Positions 8,345-17,278 of a stretch of 64,000 nt of DNA are shown here, piece after piece. The notes under the pieces were generated by a model, which saw nothing but the letters and a program-made list of their open reading frames with translations, was not told the DNA's origin and made no database searches. The position numbers and the translations under genes were made by a program. Source of the DNA: Nesterenkonia aurantiaca. Its GTDB lineage: Bacteria; Actinomycetota; Actinomycetes; Actinomycetales; Micrococcaceae. The stretch's first letter is position 1. Every line of letters begins with the position of its first letter. Location of the stretch: assembly GCF_004364585.1 (NCBI RefSeq), contig NZ_SOAN01000009.1, forward strand, positions 54,323 through 118,322. The letters run 5' to 3'.

Positions 8345-10200
8345 TCAGCGCCATCCGAGAGGCCGGCCCCCGCGCGCTGCTGCTGGAGTTCGAGACCCTG
8401 GACCAGGTGCTGACCTGCCATCAGCAGCTGCGCCGAGACCCGCTGCCCGGCCAGGTGGAGGCCGTAGCGGCGGCCCGCACCATCTTGCTGCGCTTCACGG
8501 CCCGCCCTGCCCTGCGCGAAGCCCGGACCCGGCTGCCCAGCCTGGAGCTGGGGGAGTTCTCGACCGCAGACTCTCGCCACGTGGAGCTGGAGGTCATCTA
8601 CGACGGCGAGGACCTCCGGGAGCTGGCCTCCCACCTTCACATGAGCGTCGAGGCGCTGATCGACTGGCACAGCTCCACGTCGTGGACCGGAGCCTTCGGC
8701 GGATTCGCCCCCGGGTTCACCTACTGCGTGCCCGTTCCGGCCCCGGGGGAGTCCGCTCAGCGCACCTCCGGCGACGACTCCGGTGAGGCTGGACCCGGCC
8801 CTGCCGGTCCCTTCGATGTGCCGCGCCGCAGCAGCCCCCGCACGACGGTGCCGGCGGGTGCCGTGGCGATGGCCGGTGAGTTCTCCGCGATCTACCCGCG
8901 GGTCTCGCCAGGCGGCTGGCAGCTGATCGGTCACACCCCCGCCACCATGTGGGACCTCTCCCGAGAAGCCCACGGCGAGTCCCCGGCGCTGGTCCGCCCG
9001 GGGGACTCGGTGCGGTACAAGCCCGTCGCGGCCCGCGCGGTGACCACTGATTTCACCGCGTGCGGTGCACCCTCGAACTCGCAGGATCCGCAGGACCCGC
9101 AGGACGCTGCGAACCCGCAGGACCCGCAGGACCCGCAGGACCCGCAGAACCCACAGAACCCGCAGGACGTTGCGACCGCGGACACCGCGACCGAGGACTC
9201 CCACGGCCGCGGGGGCCTCGCGCTCACCGTGCTGGACTCGGGTCTGCAGACCCTGATCCAGGACCTCGGCCGCAGCGGACTCAGTGACCTCGGTGTCTCC
9301 CGCGCCGGCGTCGCCGATGAGGCCGCCGCCCGAGAGGTGAACCGACTTCTCGGCAACCCCCCACAGGCCGCAGTGCTCGAAGCGCTGCACGGCGGCCTGA
9401 GCCTGCACGCCGAAGCCACCGTGGTGCTCGCGGTCGCCGGGGCACAGGCGCCGCTGAGAATCACCGCCCCCGAGGGCTCCAGCCGGCGCGCCCCGCTGCG
9501 CACCCCCTTCGCCCTTGCCGCGGGGGAGACCCTGAGCCTCGGCGCACCCGAACGGGGACTGCGCAGCGTGATCGGGCTGCGCGGGGGCATCGCCGCCACG
9601 CCGGTGCTCGGCAGCGTCTCCGCCGACACCATGTCCGGGCTGGGCCCGGCTCCGCTCGCGGCCGGAGACCGGCTGCACACCGCCGGGGTCGCCACCGGCG
9701 CCGTCGCCGAACCCGGGTCTGACCGATCCGCGGCTGAGTCGCCCACCCCTGAGCTGCCGACCGCGCTGCGCTTCACCTACGGTCCGCGGGCCGACTGGTT
9801 CAGCCCCGAGGAGGCCGCTCGGCTGGCGGCCCAGCCCTGGGCGGTGTCCCAGTCCTCGAACCGGATCGGGATCCGGCTCGAGGTCCCCGAGCCGGAGACT
9901 CCCGCACCGAACTCCCCGCGTCCGCTGCGGCGGATCAAGGAGGGGGAGCTTCCCAGTGAGGGTGTGGTCCGCGGTTCGCTGCAGATGCCGCCTGCCGGCA
10001 CGCCGGTGCTCTTCCTCAACGATCACCCGGTGACCGGGGGATACCCCGTGATCGGCGTCGTCATCGACGAAGACCTCCCGCGTGCCGCCCAGCTCGCCCC
10101 CGGAGACCAGGTCACCCTGGTCCCTGTGGACCCCGACATGCTGACCCCGCTGCCCCAGACCACCGCGACCCCTGACGCAGAAAAGAAGCCCTCATCATGA
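8341..10200 (+). CDS. Fused 5-oxoprolinase subunits PxpB-PxpC (KipI-KipA, AHS1-AHS2)
   Basis: A 619-residue natural fusion. Residues 1-235 are PxpB (AHS1/CT_C_D domain), with the loop [10 protein letters not shown] and the [34 protein letters not shown] block; residues about 295-605 are PxpC (AHS2/CT_A_B), with [36 protein letters not shown] and the closing [29 protein letters not shown] low-complexity PQD-repeat linker joins them. In most bacteria these are two genes. The pair is homologous to the carboxyltransferase half of urea carboxylase. It is coupled by ATGA overlaps to pxpA before it and to the biotin carboxylase after it. Confidence 0.93.
   Translation: MISAIREAGPRALLLEFETLDQVLTCHQQLRRDPLPGQVEAVAAARTILLRFTARPALREARTRLPSLELGEFSTADSRHVELEVIYDGEDLRELASHLHMSVEALIDWHSSTSWTGAFGGFAPGFTYCVPVPAPGESAQRTSGDDSGEAGPGPAGPFDVPRRSSPRTTVPAGAVAMAGEFSAIYPRVSPGGWQLIGHTPATMWDLSREAHGESPALVRPGDSVRYKPVAARAVTTDFTACGAPSNSQDPQDPQDAANPQDPQDPQDPQNPQNPQDVATADTATEDSHGRGGLALTVLDSGLQTLIQDLGRSGLSDLGVSRAGVADEAAAREVNRLLGNPPQAAVLEALHGGLSLHAEATVVLAVAGAQAPLRITAPEGSSRRAPLRTPFALAAGETLSLGAPERGLRSVIGLRGGIAATPVLGSVSADTMSGLGPAPLAAGDRLHTAGVATGAVAEPGSDRSAAESPTPELPTALRFTYGPRADWFSPEEAARLAAQPWAVSQSSNRIGIRLEVPEPETPAPNSPRPLRRIKEGELPSEGVVRGSLQMPPAGTPVLFLNDHPVTGGYPVIGVVIDEDLPRAAQLAPGDQVTLVPVDPDMLTPLPQTTATPDAEKKPSS
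9079..9168 (+). repeat. Ten 9-bp tandem units coding a PQD-type linker
   Basis: Nine-base units, mostly CCGCAGGAC, read as Pro-Gln-Asp/Asn triplets between the PxpB and PxpC halves. Eight of ten units differ from the consensus by two bases or fewer. The period is a multiple of three, so unit loss or gain changes only linker length. Confidence 0.9.
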
Positions 10201-11993
10201 AGCGCATCCTGATCGCCAACCGTGGCGAGATCGCCGTCCGCATCATCCGCAGCGCCCGCGAATCCGGCTACAGCGCCGCGGCGGTCTACGCCGACCAGGA
10301 CGCCGACTCGCTGCACGTCCAGCTGGCCGACGCGGCGGTGGCGCTGCATGGCACCACCCCGGCGCAGACCTACCTGGACCAGCAGAAGCTCCTCGCCGCC
10401 GCCCGCGAGCTCGACGCCGACGCGATCCATCCCGGCTACGGCTTCCTCTCGGAGAACGCCGACTTCGCCCGCGCCGTGATCGCCGCCGGACTGACCTGGA
10501 TCGGCCCGAAGCCTGAGACCATCGAAGCCCTCGGGAACAAGGTCACCGCCCGGGCGCTGGCGGTCAAGGTCGGCGCCCCGCTGGTCCCGGGCACCGACGG
10601 CCCGGTCTCCGGCGGCGAGGAGATCCGCGAGTTCGTGGCCGAGCACGGACTGCCGGTGGCGATCAAGGCCGCCCATGGCGGCGGGGGCCGCGGCATGCGC
10701 ATCGTGCGCGAAGAGTCCGAGATCGATGAGGCCTTCGCCTCGGCCGTGCGCGAGGCCGAATCCGCCTTCGGCCGCGGAGAATGCTTCGTGGAACGGTTCC
10801 TGGACCGGCCCCGGCACGTGGAGGCCCAGGTCCTCGCGGACGCCCAGGGGAACGTCGTCGTCGTCGGCACCCGAGACTGCTCGCTGCAGCGGAGGAACCA
10901 GAAGCTCGTGGAGGAGGCTCCCGCGCCGTTCCTCAGCGAGGACCAGCGCGCCGACATCCACCGCTCCGCCCGGGCGATCTGCGCCGAGGCCGGATACCTC
11001 GGAGCCGGCACCGTGGAATACCTGCTCAGCCCCGGCCAGGGCGAGACGCCCGGCCTGCTGAGCTTCCTGGAGGTCAATACTCGGCTGCAGGTGGAACACC
11101 CGGTCACCGAAGAGACCTCCGGGGTGGACCTGGTGGCCGAGCAGCTGCGCATCGCCGAAGGGCAGCCGCTGCGCCTCCCCCAAGACCCGCAGCCGCGCGG
11201 GCACTCTATCGAGTTTCGGCTCAACGCCGAGGAGCCGGCCCAAGGATTCCTGCCCACCCCCGGCCCGGTGACGCTTTTCGCCCCGCCCACCGGCCCCGGC
11301 ATCCGGGTCGACACCGGGGTGCGCAGCGGGGATGAGATCTCCGGCGCCTTCGATTCGATGCTGGCCAAACTCGTGGTCACCGGACCGGATCGGGACACCA
11401 CGCTGCGCCGGGCCCGGATGGCCCTGGCCGAGATGCGCATCGAGGGTCTGCCCACCGTGCTGCCCTTCCACCGGCAGGTGCTCGAGGCCGGGGACTTCCT
11501 CGCCGCCGACGGGGCGGACAGCTTCCGGGTCCACACCCGCTGGATCGAGACCGAGTTCGAGGAAGCCTACGGGGAGTCCATGGTCGACTCCGAGCACCTC
11601 GCCGCCGCGCTGCGCCACCGGGAGCAGCGGATGCGCCGCACCACCGTGGAGATCGACGGCCGCGCGGTGAGCCTGGGACTGCCCGCCGCCCTGCTGAACC
11701 TGCTCGGCAACGGCTCAGGTGCCGGGACCGGCCACGACGCCAGCGATGACGCCGCCGACGACGCTGCGGCCGAGGCCGCCCCCGGCGCCGTGGTGACGAA
11801 GCTGGCCGGCAGCCTGGTCAACTTCGCAGTGGAGGACGGTGCCGAGGTCTCCGCAGGGGACCCGGTCGCGGTGGTGGAGGCGATGAAGATGGAGTCCACC
11901 GTGGCCGCGCCGCGCGGCGGCCGCTTCCGGCGTGAGGACCTGGCCCCCGGTGCGGCGCTGCGAGCCGGGCAGGCACTGGGCACCATCGAATGA
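10197..11993 (+). CDS. Biotin carboxylase with C-terminal biotin carrier domain (AccC-BCCP)
   Basis: A 598-residue biotin-dependent carboxylase alpha subunit. Residues 1-450 form the biotin carboxylase: [21 protein letters not shown], the glycine-rich ATP loop [13 protein letters not shown], and [24 protein letters not shown]. The last 70 residues are a biotinyl domain with the biotinylated Lys in [11 protein letters not shown]. An Ala/Asp-rich hinge separates them. No carboxyltransferase of the AccD/PccB type is nearby; instead the gene overlaps the PxpBC fusion (ATGA), whose domains are the carboxyltransferase of urea carboxylase. The most economical reading is that this protein and PxpBC make a split urea-carboxylase-like enzyme acting on 5-oxoproline or a related lactam; that is inference. 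Confidence 0.9.
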   Translation: MKRILIANRGEIAVRIIRSARESGYSAAAVYADQDADSLHVQLADAAVALHGTTPAQTYLDQQKLLAAARELDADAIHPGYGFLSENADFARAVIAAGLTWIGPKPETIEALGNKVTARALAVKVGAPLVPGTDGPVSGGEEIREFVAEHGLPVAIKAAHGGGGRGMRIVREESEIDEAFASAVREAESAFGRGECFVERFLDRPRHVEAQVLADAQGNVVVVGTRDCSLQRRNQKLVEEAPAPFLSEDQRADIHRSARAICAEAGYLGAGTVEYLLSPGQGETPGLLSFLEVNTRLQVEHPVTEETSGVDLVAEQLRIAEGQPLRLPQDPQPRGHSIEFRLNAEEPAQGFLPTPGPVTLFAPPTGPGIRVDTGVRSGDEISGAFDSMLAKLVVTGPDRDTTLRRARMALAEMRIEGLPTVLPFHRQVLEAGDFLAADGADSFRVHTRWIETEFEEAYGESMVDSEHLAAALRHREQRMRRTTVEIDGRAVSLGLPAALLNLLGNGSGAGTGHDASDDAADDAAAEAAPGAVVTKLAGSLVNFAVEDGAEVSAGDPVAVVEAMKMESTVAAPRGGRFRREDLAPGAALRAGQALGTIE

Positions 11994-12035
11994 CTCGCGT
12001 GATGCCAGGTTGAGGTGCAGTTTTGCGATGTCGGC

Positions 12036-12041
12036 TAGATT
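12036..12041 (+). promoter_or_regulatory. -10 box TAGATT, leaderless promoter of gntR
   Basis: TAGATT ends six bases before the ATG at 12048, with no ribosome site between. TTGAGG at 12010-12015 is a possible -35 but with a long 20-base spacer. The GntR gene may thus be made separately from the pxp operon that ends 54 bases upstream. Confidence 0.5.
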
Positions 12042-12047
12042 GATGTC

Positions 12048-12725
12048 ATGACCGACGTGATGTGGAGCTCCTTATCCCCCAAGGGCCTCAGCGAGCATGC
12101 CCAGGTCCCGGAACGCGTCGCGGAGCTGCTGCGCGGGGCGATCTCCGCTGGAACCATCAGGCCAGGCACCAAGCTCCCCGAGGTCGAACTGACCCGCCAG
12201 CTCGACATCTCGCGACACACGCTGCGCAGCGGATTCCAGATCCTGGCCTCAGAGGGGCTCGTGGAGCGGCATCCCAACCGCGGAGTCTTTGTGCACCAGC
12301 CCACCGCGGAAGACATCGCCGAGGTCTACCGGGTGCGCCGGGTGCTGGAGGTCGGCGCGGTGCGCACCGCAGCATTTCCTGCCGAGGAGCTCGAGCACCT
12401 GCACCGGATCGTCTCCGCCGCGGAGCTGGCGCGGGAGCGCGGGGACATCCCCGCGATGGCCCAGGCGAATCAGGTCTTCCATCGGACCCTCGCCGCGCAG
12501 GTGCGCAGCGCAATGATCGACGCGCTCATGGAACAGGTGTTGGCGCGGATGCGTCTGGCGTTCTATGCCAAGTCCGAGCAGCCCAGCTTCCATCACGCCT
12601 ATATCGACCGGAACCGGGAGCTGGCTCGACTGCTCGCGCTGGGGGACCGGCACGCGGCGGAGATTCACCTGCTGCGCTACCTCGATGCCGCCGAGGCCGA
12701 GCTGCTGGAACATCTGGGCGGCTAG
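12048..12725 (+). CDS. GntR family regulator, FCD (FadR) subfamily
   Basis: A 225-residue repressor. The winged helix covers about residues 18-85 (QVPERVAELLRGAISAGTIRPGTKLPEVELTRQLDISRHTLRSGFQILASEGLVERHPNRGVFVHQP), with the second helix reading LDISRHTLRSGFQIL. The FCD ligand domain (residues about 90-220) keeps the usual acidic and His positions: VFHRTLAAQ, HHAYIDRNRELARLLALGDRHAAEIHLLRYL, which often bind a metal and a small organic acid. Placed right after the pxp operon, it probably senses 5-oxoproline, glutamate or a relative and binds TTGTTGAACAA at 7489-7505 and 17144-17183. In Bacillus subtilis the analogous cluster has an IclR-type KipR, so the regulator class has changed. Confidence 0.9.
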   Translation: MTDVMWSSLSPKGLSEHAQVPERVAELLRGAISAGTIRPGTKLPEVELTRQLDISRHTLRSGFQILASEGLVERHPNRGVFVHQPTAEDIAEVYRVRRVLEVGAVRTAAFPAEELEHLHRIVSAAELARERGDIPAMAQANQVFHRTLAAQVRSAMIDALMEQVLARMRLAFYAKSEQPSFHHAYIDRNRELARLLALGDRHAAEIHLLRYLDAAEAELLEHLGG

Positions 12726-12735
12726 GCCGCGCAAC

Positions 12736-12775
12736 AGGATCAGGGCCAGACCCGACCGAGCCTGTCCCTGATCCT
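12736..12775. terminator. Hairpin between convergent gntR and FHA genes
   Basis: AGGATCAGGG (12736-12745) pairs perfectly with CCCTGATCCT (12766-12775), with a 20-base loop. There is no long T-run, but position between two convergent genes suggests a bidirectional terminator. Confidence 0.6.
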
Positions 12776-12803
12776 TCAGCGCGCGGTGGCTGCCGCCGAC
12801 GGA

Positions 12804-13655
12804 TCAGCTTCGCTGCCGATACGGATCGTACTGCGGCTTCTGATATGAGTACTCCCCGCCCTGGCGTCCCCCATAGGGTCTGCCGTGATCGGCATACTCC
12901 GCGCGCAGGAACACCAGCCGCCAGACCCCGAGGTCGATCCGGGATCCGGTGCGCAGCGTGACCGGCGCCCCGGGCTCGGCACTGCGGCTGCCACCGATGG
13001 ACCCGTGACGGACGATCACGAATTCATCGAACTCGTCGTGGAGGATCTCCGCGTGCAGCGGCTCCAGACCCGCGAGCAGCAGATCGGAGGACTCGTCACT
13101 GCCGATCAGCGTGCGATCAGCCACCAGGTTGAACTCCAGCGGGCCGGCACCGGGCTGATCGGTGCGGCTCATCACCAGCCGCGGGCGACCGGCACCGCGC
13201 GGAGCATGGGTGGTGGTGACCCGACGTCGGATCTTCCGGTTGAACGTCGGGGCCGGGGGCCACGGCGTCTCCGGAGGGATCAGCGACCCGGACCCCTTGG
13301 CGTCCGATGAACCGCTGCCCGCGAAGCGTGGCAGCGACTTCAGCGAACCCAGCCGAATGTGCTTCGACCGAGTCAGCGCTCGGCTCAGCACGGTGGTCTT
13401 CACCGCACCCAGTGAGACGATCTCTCCCGACGGACCGATCACGGTGAGCGTCAGATCCTGCGCCGCCAACTGGGTGGCGAAGGCGTCGGCCGCGCGGGTG
13501 ATCGAGCGCGGCATCCCGTCGAGCAGCGAGGAGTCCTCGGTGCGGACCTCGATGTGCCGGCCCGCCGCGGTGATGGTCGCGTTGATCGGTTCAGACGGGG
13601 TCCCGTCCGGCTCGACCTGGCTGACGCTGAAGGCGAGGTCGATGTCTAGGCGCAT
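12804..13655 (-). CDS. FHA domain protein
   Basis: A 283-residue cytoplasmic protein. The C-terminal region (about residues 180-260) has a forkhead-associated fold: VADRTLIGSDESSDLLLAGLEPLHAEILHDE, with the phosphothreonine loop G-S-x-x-S and a conserved L-H-A-E-I strand, followed by GSRIDLGVWRLVFLRAEYADHGRPYGGR. The N-terminal 90 residues look like a separate small beta domain. The family usually reads Ser/Thr-kinase signals. The ATG at 13655 has GGAGGAG two bases upstream. It lies 33 bases after the gene at 13689-13931, likely in one operon. Confidence 0.85.
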   Translation of the reverse strand: MRLDIDLAFSVSQVEPDGTPSEPINATITAAGRHIEVRTEDSSLLDGMPRSITRAADAFATQLAAQDLTLTVIGPSGEIVSLGAVKTTVLSRALTRSKHIRLGSLKSLPRFAGSGSSDAKGSGSLIPPETPWPPAPTFNRKIRRRVTTTHAPRGAGRPRLVMSRTDQPGAGPLEFNLVADRTLIGSDESSDLLLAGLEPLHAEILHDEFDEFVIVRHGSIGGSRSAEPGAPVTLRTGSRIDLGVWRLVFLRAEYADHGRPYGGRQGGEYSYQKPQYDPYRQRS

Positions 13656-13688
13656 GGCTCCTCCGGTCTCCACCGCAGCCGATCACGT

Positions 13689-13931
13689 TCAGCTGGCGTC
13701 GTCACTGGTGGTCACCCGCAGCGTGCCATCGAACTTCCAGACCGCCCGCGGCGCGTCCGGTCCGATGTCGCGGGGGACCTCCACGGTCATGTCCTGGAGC
13801 GTGTAGTTCACCGCGGCGCCCCGGCCGGTGAGATAGGACCACATCTCTTGGCCGAGATCGGCCCAATCGCCGATCTGGTGGGGCTGGTTGCCGCCGGGGT
13901 TCGAGCTCTCGGGTCGGGTGCTCTCAGTCAT
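13689..13931 (-). CDS. Conserved small actinobacterial protein
   Basis: An 80-residue protein starting at the ATG with AGGAG seven bases upstream; the longer in-frame extension has no ribosome site. The N-terminus is polar (TESTRPESSNPGGNQ), followed by DWADLGQEMWSYLTGRGAAVNYTLQDMTVEVPRD and a strand-rich end. It lies upstream of the FHA gene in the same direction. Function unknown; the Trp/Tyr pattern and context are all that can be described. Confidence 0.75.
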   Translation of the reverse strand: MTESTRPESSNPGGNQPHQIGDWADLGQEMWSYLTGRGAAVNYTLQDMTVEVPRDIGPDAPRAVWKFDGTLRVTTSDDAS

Positions 13932-14086
13932 CGCTGATCTCCTGAACGGTGTCGGCGCCGCATCGCTGCGGTGCAGAGGGTGAGTGAGCTCTCGCTCACC
14001 GCCATCTTCGCCCGTGGAACCCGATTTTGGAAGCCCCAGCGTGCCGCTGATCACACATTACGGCGTATGACGCGGTGCCTGCCTGC

Positions 14087-14797
14087 TCAGTGCGCGGGCT
14101 TGGTCCCGACGTAGACCGTGTTCGAGGAGACTCCGCCGGTCAGGTGGTTGGCGAACTCCACGACGTGAGCCTGGCAGTCATCGAAGACCGTGGCGAGCGT
14201 GGCCATGAACTCCTCATCCGGGGCGTCGTCGGACCACAGCGTGAAGACCCCGCGATCGGCCAGGTGCGCCGCGAGCGCGGTGAGCCCTTCGGTGGTGTAG
14301 AGGTCCGAATGACTGGGGTGCAGGGTGTGCCGGGGCGAGTGGTCGACGTCGAGCAGGATGAGGTCGTGCCGGGGGGCCTCCGGTGTCGGGGGTGTCCGCA
14401 TCACGGCGAAGAAGTCGTCCTGGCGCAGGGTGGTCCGGGGGTCCTCGACGAGCTGCGCGGAGACCGGCAGCAGCTTGCGCTGGTGCCAGTCGATGACGGC
14501 CGGGAGCGCATCGATGACCTCGAGCCGATGCACCCGCGCGTCACCGAGCGCCGTGACCGCGGTATAGCCCAGGCCGAGACCGCCGACGACGACGTCGAGC
14601 TTCTCGCCTCTGGCCGCGGCGAGGCCCAGAAGCGACATCTGCTCCTCTGCCACGGTGAACAGGCTCGACATGAGGAACTCCTCGCCGAGCTTCACCTCAT
14701 AGATCTGAGTGCCGGTGCCGGGCTCGGCGCGCCGGCGCAGCATCAGCTCGCCCATCGGCGTCTGCTGCCAGTCGAGCTCTTCGAACCTTGCGCTCAT
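14087..14797 (-). CDS. Spermidine synthase-like SAM-binding protein
   Basis: A 236-residue Rossmann protein. The nucleotide loop is VVVGGLGLGYTAVTAL, followed by an acidic strand end (LEVIDALPAVIDWHQ) and HDLILLDVDHSPRHTLHP. These are the marks of the spermidine-synthase branch of class I methyltransferase folds. The canonical polyamine-synthase residues cannot be fully assigned, and single-domain proteins of this kind are often annotated as spermidine synthase without proof. AAGGAGA precedes the ATG. It is downstream of nothing obvious and upstream of no gene on its strand until 13931. Confidence 0.8.
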   Translation of the reverse strand: MSARFEELDWQQTPMGELMLRRRAEPGTGTQIYEVKLGEEFLMSSLFTVAEEQMSLLGLAAARGEKLDVVVGGLGLGYTAVTALGDARVHRLEVIDALPAVIDWHQRKLLPVSAQLVEDPRTTLRQDDFFAVMRTPPTPEAPRHDLILLDVDHSPRHTLHPSHSDLYTTEGLTALAAHLADRGVFTLWSDDAPDEEFMATLATVFDDCQAHVVEFANHLTGGVSSNTVYVGTKPAH

Positions 14798-14844
14798 GCG
14801 GGGGTCTCTCCTTGATCGAATGTCCGTCCTGGGCAGGGAGCTGC

Positions 14845-16713
14845 TCAGGAGTCCTCGGTGGCGAACTGGGTCCGGTAGAGCTCGGCATAGCGCCCGTCGG
14901 CCGCGAGCAGCTCGGTGTGCGTGCCGCGCTCGACGATCTTCCCGGCCTCGACCACCAGGATCGCATCCGCGGCGCGCACGGTGGAGAGCCGGTGGGCGAT
15001 CACCAGGGCGGTCCGGCCCACCAGCGCCTCGGTCAGCGCGGCCTGCACGGCGGCCTCGGAGGTGGAGTCCAGCGCGGCGGTGGCCTCATCGAGGATCACC
15101 ACCTGCGGCTGGGCCAGGAGCAGCCGGGCCAGGGTCATCCGCTGGCGCTCGCCGCCGGAGAGCCGGTAGCCGCGTTCCCCCACCACGGTGTCGAGGCCAT
15201 CGGGCATGGAACGCACCACCGCCTCCAGTCGGGCCCGGCGGATCGCATCCCAGACCTGCTCATCGGTGGAATCTGGCGCCGGCAGGGTGAGGTTGGCCCG
15301 GATGGTGTCGTGGAACAGATGTCCGTCCTGCGTGACCACACCGAGGGTGGCCCGCAGTGAGGCGAAGGTGGTGTCGCGCAGGTCCACGCCCGACATGCGC
15401 ACCACGCCGGAGTCCACGTCGTAGAGCCGGGCCAGCAGCGCGGCGATGGTGGACTTGCCGGCCCCGGAGGAGCCCACGATGGCCACGGTCTGGCCCGGCT
15501 CCACGCGCAGGCTGATGCCGTGGAGGACCTCCTCGCCGCCGCGCTGGTCCAGTGTGGCCACCTCCTCGAGGGAGGCCAGGGAGACCTTCTCCGCGGAGGG
15601 GTAGGAGAAGGTGACGTTCTCGAACTCGACGGCGGTGGGGCCCTCGGGCAGCGGCTCGGCGTCTTCCTTCTCGGTGATCAACGGCTTGAGGTCCAAGACC
15701 TCGAAGACGCGTTCAAAGCTGACCAGCGCACTCATGACCTCCACCCTGGCGCTGGCCAGGGCGGTCAGCGGCGCGTAGAGCCGGGTGAGCAGCAGCGCCA
15801 GGGAGACTACGGCGCCGGCCTCGAGCTCGCCGAGGATCGCGTAGAACCCGCCCAGGCCATAGACCAGGGCCAGGGCCAGCGCGGAGACCAGGGTCAGCGC
15901 GGTGATGAAGGTGGACTGCAGCATCGCGGTCTTGACCCCGATGTCCCGTACCCGGCGGGCGCGCCGCTCGAACTCCACCGACTCCTCCTCGGGGCGTCCG
16001 AAGAGCTTGATCAGGGTGGCGCCCGGGGCGGAGAAGCGTTCGGTCATCTGGGTGCCCATGGTGGCGTTGTGGTTCGCCGCCTCGCGCTGCAGCTTGGCCA
16101 GCCGGCCGCCCATCAGGCGAGCAGGCACCACGAACACCGGAAGCAGGACCAGGGCCAACAGGGTGACCTGCCAGGACAGGGAGAGCATCGCGATGATGGT
16201 GAGCAGCACCATCACCAGGTTCCCGACGACGCCGGAGAGGGTGCCGCTGAAGGCGCGCTGGGCGCCGATGACGTCGTTGTTCAACCGGCTCACCAGCGCG
16301 CCGGTGCGGGTGCGGGTGAAGAACGCGATCGGCATCTTCTGCACGTGGTCGAACACGGCGGTGCGCAGATCCAGGATCAGGCCCTCGCCGATCCGCGAGG
16401 AGAGCCAGCGGCTCAGGATGCTGAACCCCGCATCGGCCACGGCGATGAGCGCGATCAGCACGGCCAGTCGGACCACCACCGCCACCTCCGCGGAGCTGGT
16501 GATCGCGTTGATGACCTGACCGGCGAGCAGCGGGGTCGCCACGGCGAGTGCCGCGGTGACCACCGAGAGGATCAGGAACCAGATCAGCCGGGTCCGGTGC
16601 GGGCGGGCGAACCGGCCGATGCGGCTCAGCGTCTCCCGGTTGAACGGCCGATAGTCCTTCTTCGCGTGGGTCATGCTGTAGAGCGAGCCCCATGCCGCGC
16701 GTTCCATGCTCAC
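14845..16713 (-). CDS. ABC transporter, fused permease and ATP-binding exporter
   Basis: A 622-residue half-transporter of the MsbA/LmrA type. The first 330 residues hold six helices (ABC_membrane); the nucleotide domain has Walker A VGSSGAGKST, signature LSGGERQRMTLARLLL, Walker B VVILDEATAALDST and the H-loop VIAHRLSTVRAADAI. It would work as a dimer exporting a lipid or drug. The GTG at 16713 gives an N-terminus MSMERAAWGSLYSM and has GGGGG seven bases upstream; a TTG at 16719 and an ATG at 16707 are alternatives. Confidence 0.9.
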   Translation of the reverse strand: MSMERAAWGSLYSMTHAKKDYRPFNRETLSRIGRFARPHRTRLIWFLILSVVTAALAVATPLLAGQVINAITSSAEVAVVVRLAVLIALIAVADAGFSILSRWLSSRIGEGLILDLRTAVFDHVQKMPIAFFTRTRTGALVSRLNNDVIGAQRAFSGTLSGVVGNLVMVLLTIIAMLSLSWQVTLLALVLLPVFVVPARLMGGRLAKLQREAANHNATMGTQMTERFSAPGATLIKLFGRPEEESVEFERRARRVRDIGVKTAMLQSTFITALTLVSALALALVYGLGGFYAILGELEAGAVVSLALLLTRLYAPLTALASARVEVMSALVSFERVFEVLDLKPLITEKEDAEPLPEGPTAVEFENVTFSYPSAEKVSLASLEEVATLDQRGGEEVLHGISLRVEPGQTVAIVGSSGAGKSTIAALLARLYDVDSGVVRMSGVDLRDTTFASLRATLGVVTQDGHLFHDTIRANLTLPAPDSTDEQVWDAIRRARLEAVVRSMPDGLDTVVGERGYRLSGGERQRMTLARLLLAQPQVVILDEATAALDSTSEAAVQAALTEALVGRTALVIAHRLSTVRAADAILVVEAGKIVERGTHTELLAADGRYAELYRTQFATEDS

Positions 16714-16876
16714 GCACAAACCCCCAAGATCTTCCGTGATGCCGGGCTGGCTGCGACGACACCGTCGAGCCCACAGGCCACAACCGATTCAACGCTACTC
16801 GCATTCCGAACCGCCGCGTCACTGCAGGTCAGCTGACCCTTGAGCGTGACCCCGCCGTCGCCGTAGGGTCACGGGC

Positions 16877-17107
16877 ATGAACGTCAGCGTCCTGTCCATC
16901 CTGTTCATGCTCCTGGGAGCGGCGGCCGTGGCCGCCATCATCGGCTTCATCGTGATCGCGCTGATCCAGGTGGCCCGGGAGCCCCGGCTGCCGCCGGTGC
17001 TGCGGGTCTGCTAGGTGATCGTGCTGGTCGGTTTCCCGATCGGGGGCACGCTCGTCTGGTTCGGCTTCGGACACGACGTCAACCGGTGGATCCTCGCCGG
17101 CACCTGA
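16877..17107 (+). pseudogene. Small two-helix membrane protein interrupted by in-frame TAG
   Basis: From the ATG at 16877 the frame reads MNVSVLSILFMLLGAAAVA and on for 45 codons, meets TAG at 17012-17014, and continues in the same frame for 30 more codons (VIVLVGFPIGGTLVWFGFG...) to TGA at 17105-17107. Both halves look coding, with a hydrophobic helix each and the REPRLPPVLRV hinge between. The layout resembles PLDc_N-type proteins, where a Trp follows the basic hinge (R-x-L-W-V); TAG is one base from TGG. A leaderless promoter TAGGGT at 16864-16869 precedes the ATG by seven bases. It is either a recent nonsense mutation, an error, or a readthrough gene. Confidence 0.65.
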
Positions 17108-17143
17108 GGCCGGCGTATGTGAAGAGCATGTAAAACGTGGGCC

Positions 17144-17189
17144 GATTGTTCCACAATCCCTTGCCTGGATTGTTGAACAACAGTACTGT
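17144..17189 (+). promoter_or_regulatory. Promoter of the NRAMP-like/DUF1445 operon with two GntR-type operators
   Basis: -35 TTGCCT (17161-17166), a 17-base spacer holding GGATTGTTGAACAAC (17167-17181), and -10 TACTGT (17184-17189). A second palindrome, GATTGT-TCC-ACAATC, lies at 17144-17158 just upstream of the -35; the centres are 24 bases apart. Both fit TTGTNNNACAA. The spacer operator and its -35 are nearly identical to the pxp promoter at 7483-7505. Confidence 0.75.
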
Positions 17190-17278
17190 GAGCTGTGATC
17201 CACGGAATAGACGTACGTCACATGTGCACTGCGCACGGTGTCGGCGATGTTCCCCCTACTCACCCATGGAGGGCTCCT

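Noticed and set aside
8095..10026. Very long antisense frames over pxpBC and other genes
   Set aside because: Typical GC-rich third-position shadows with low-complexity Arg/Gly/Leu composition and no ribosome sites.
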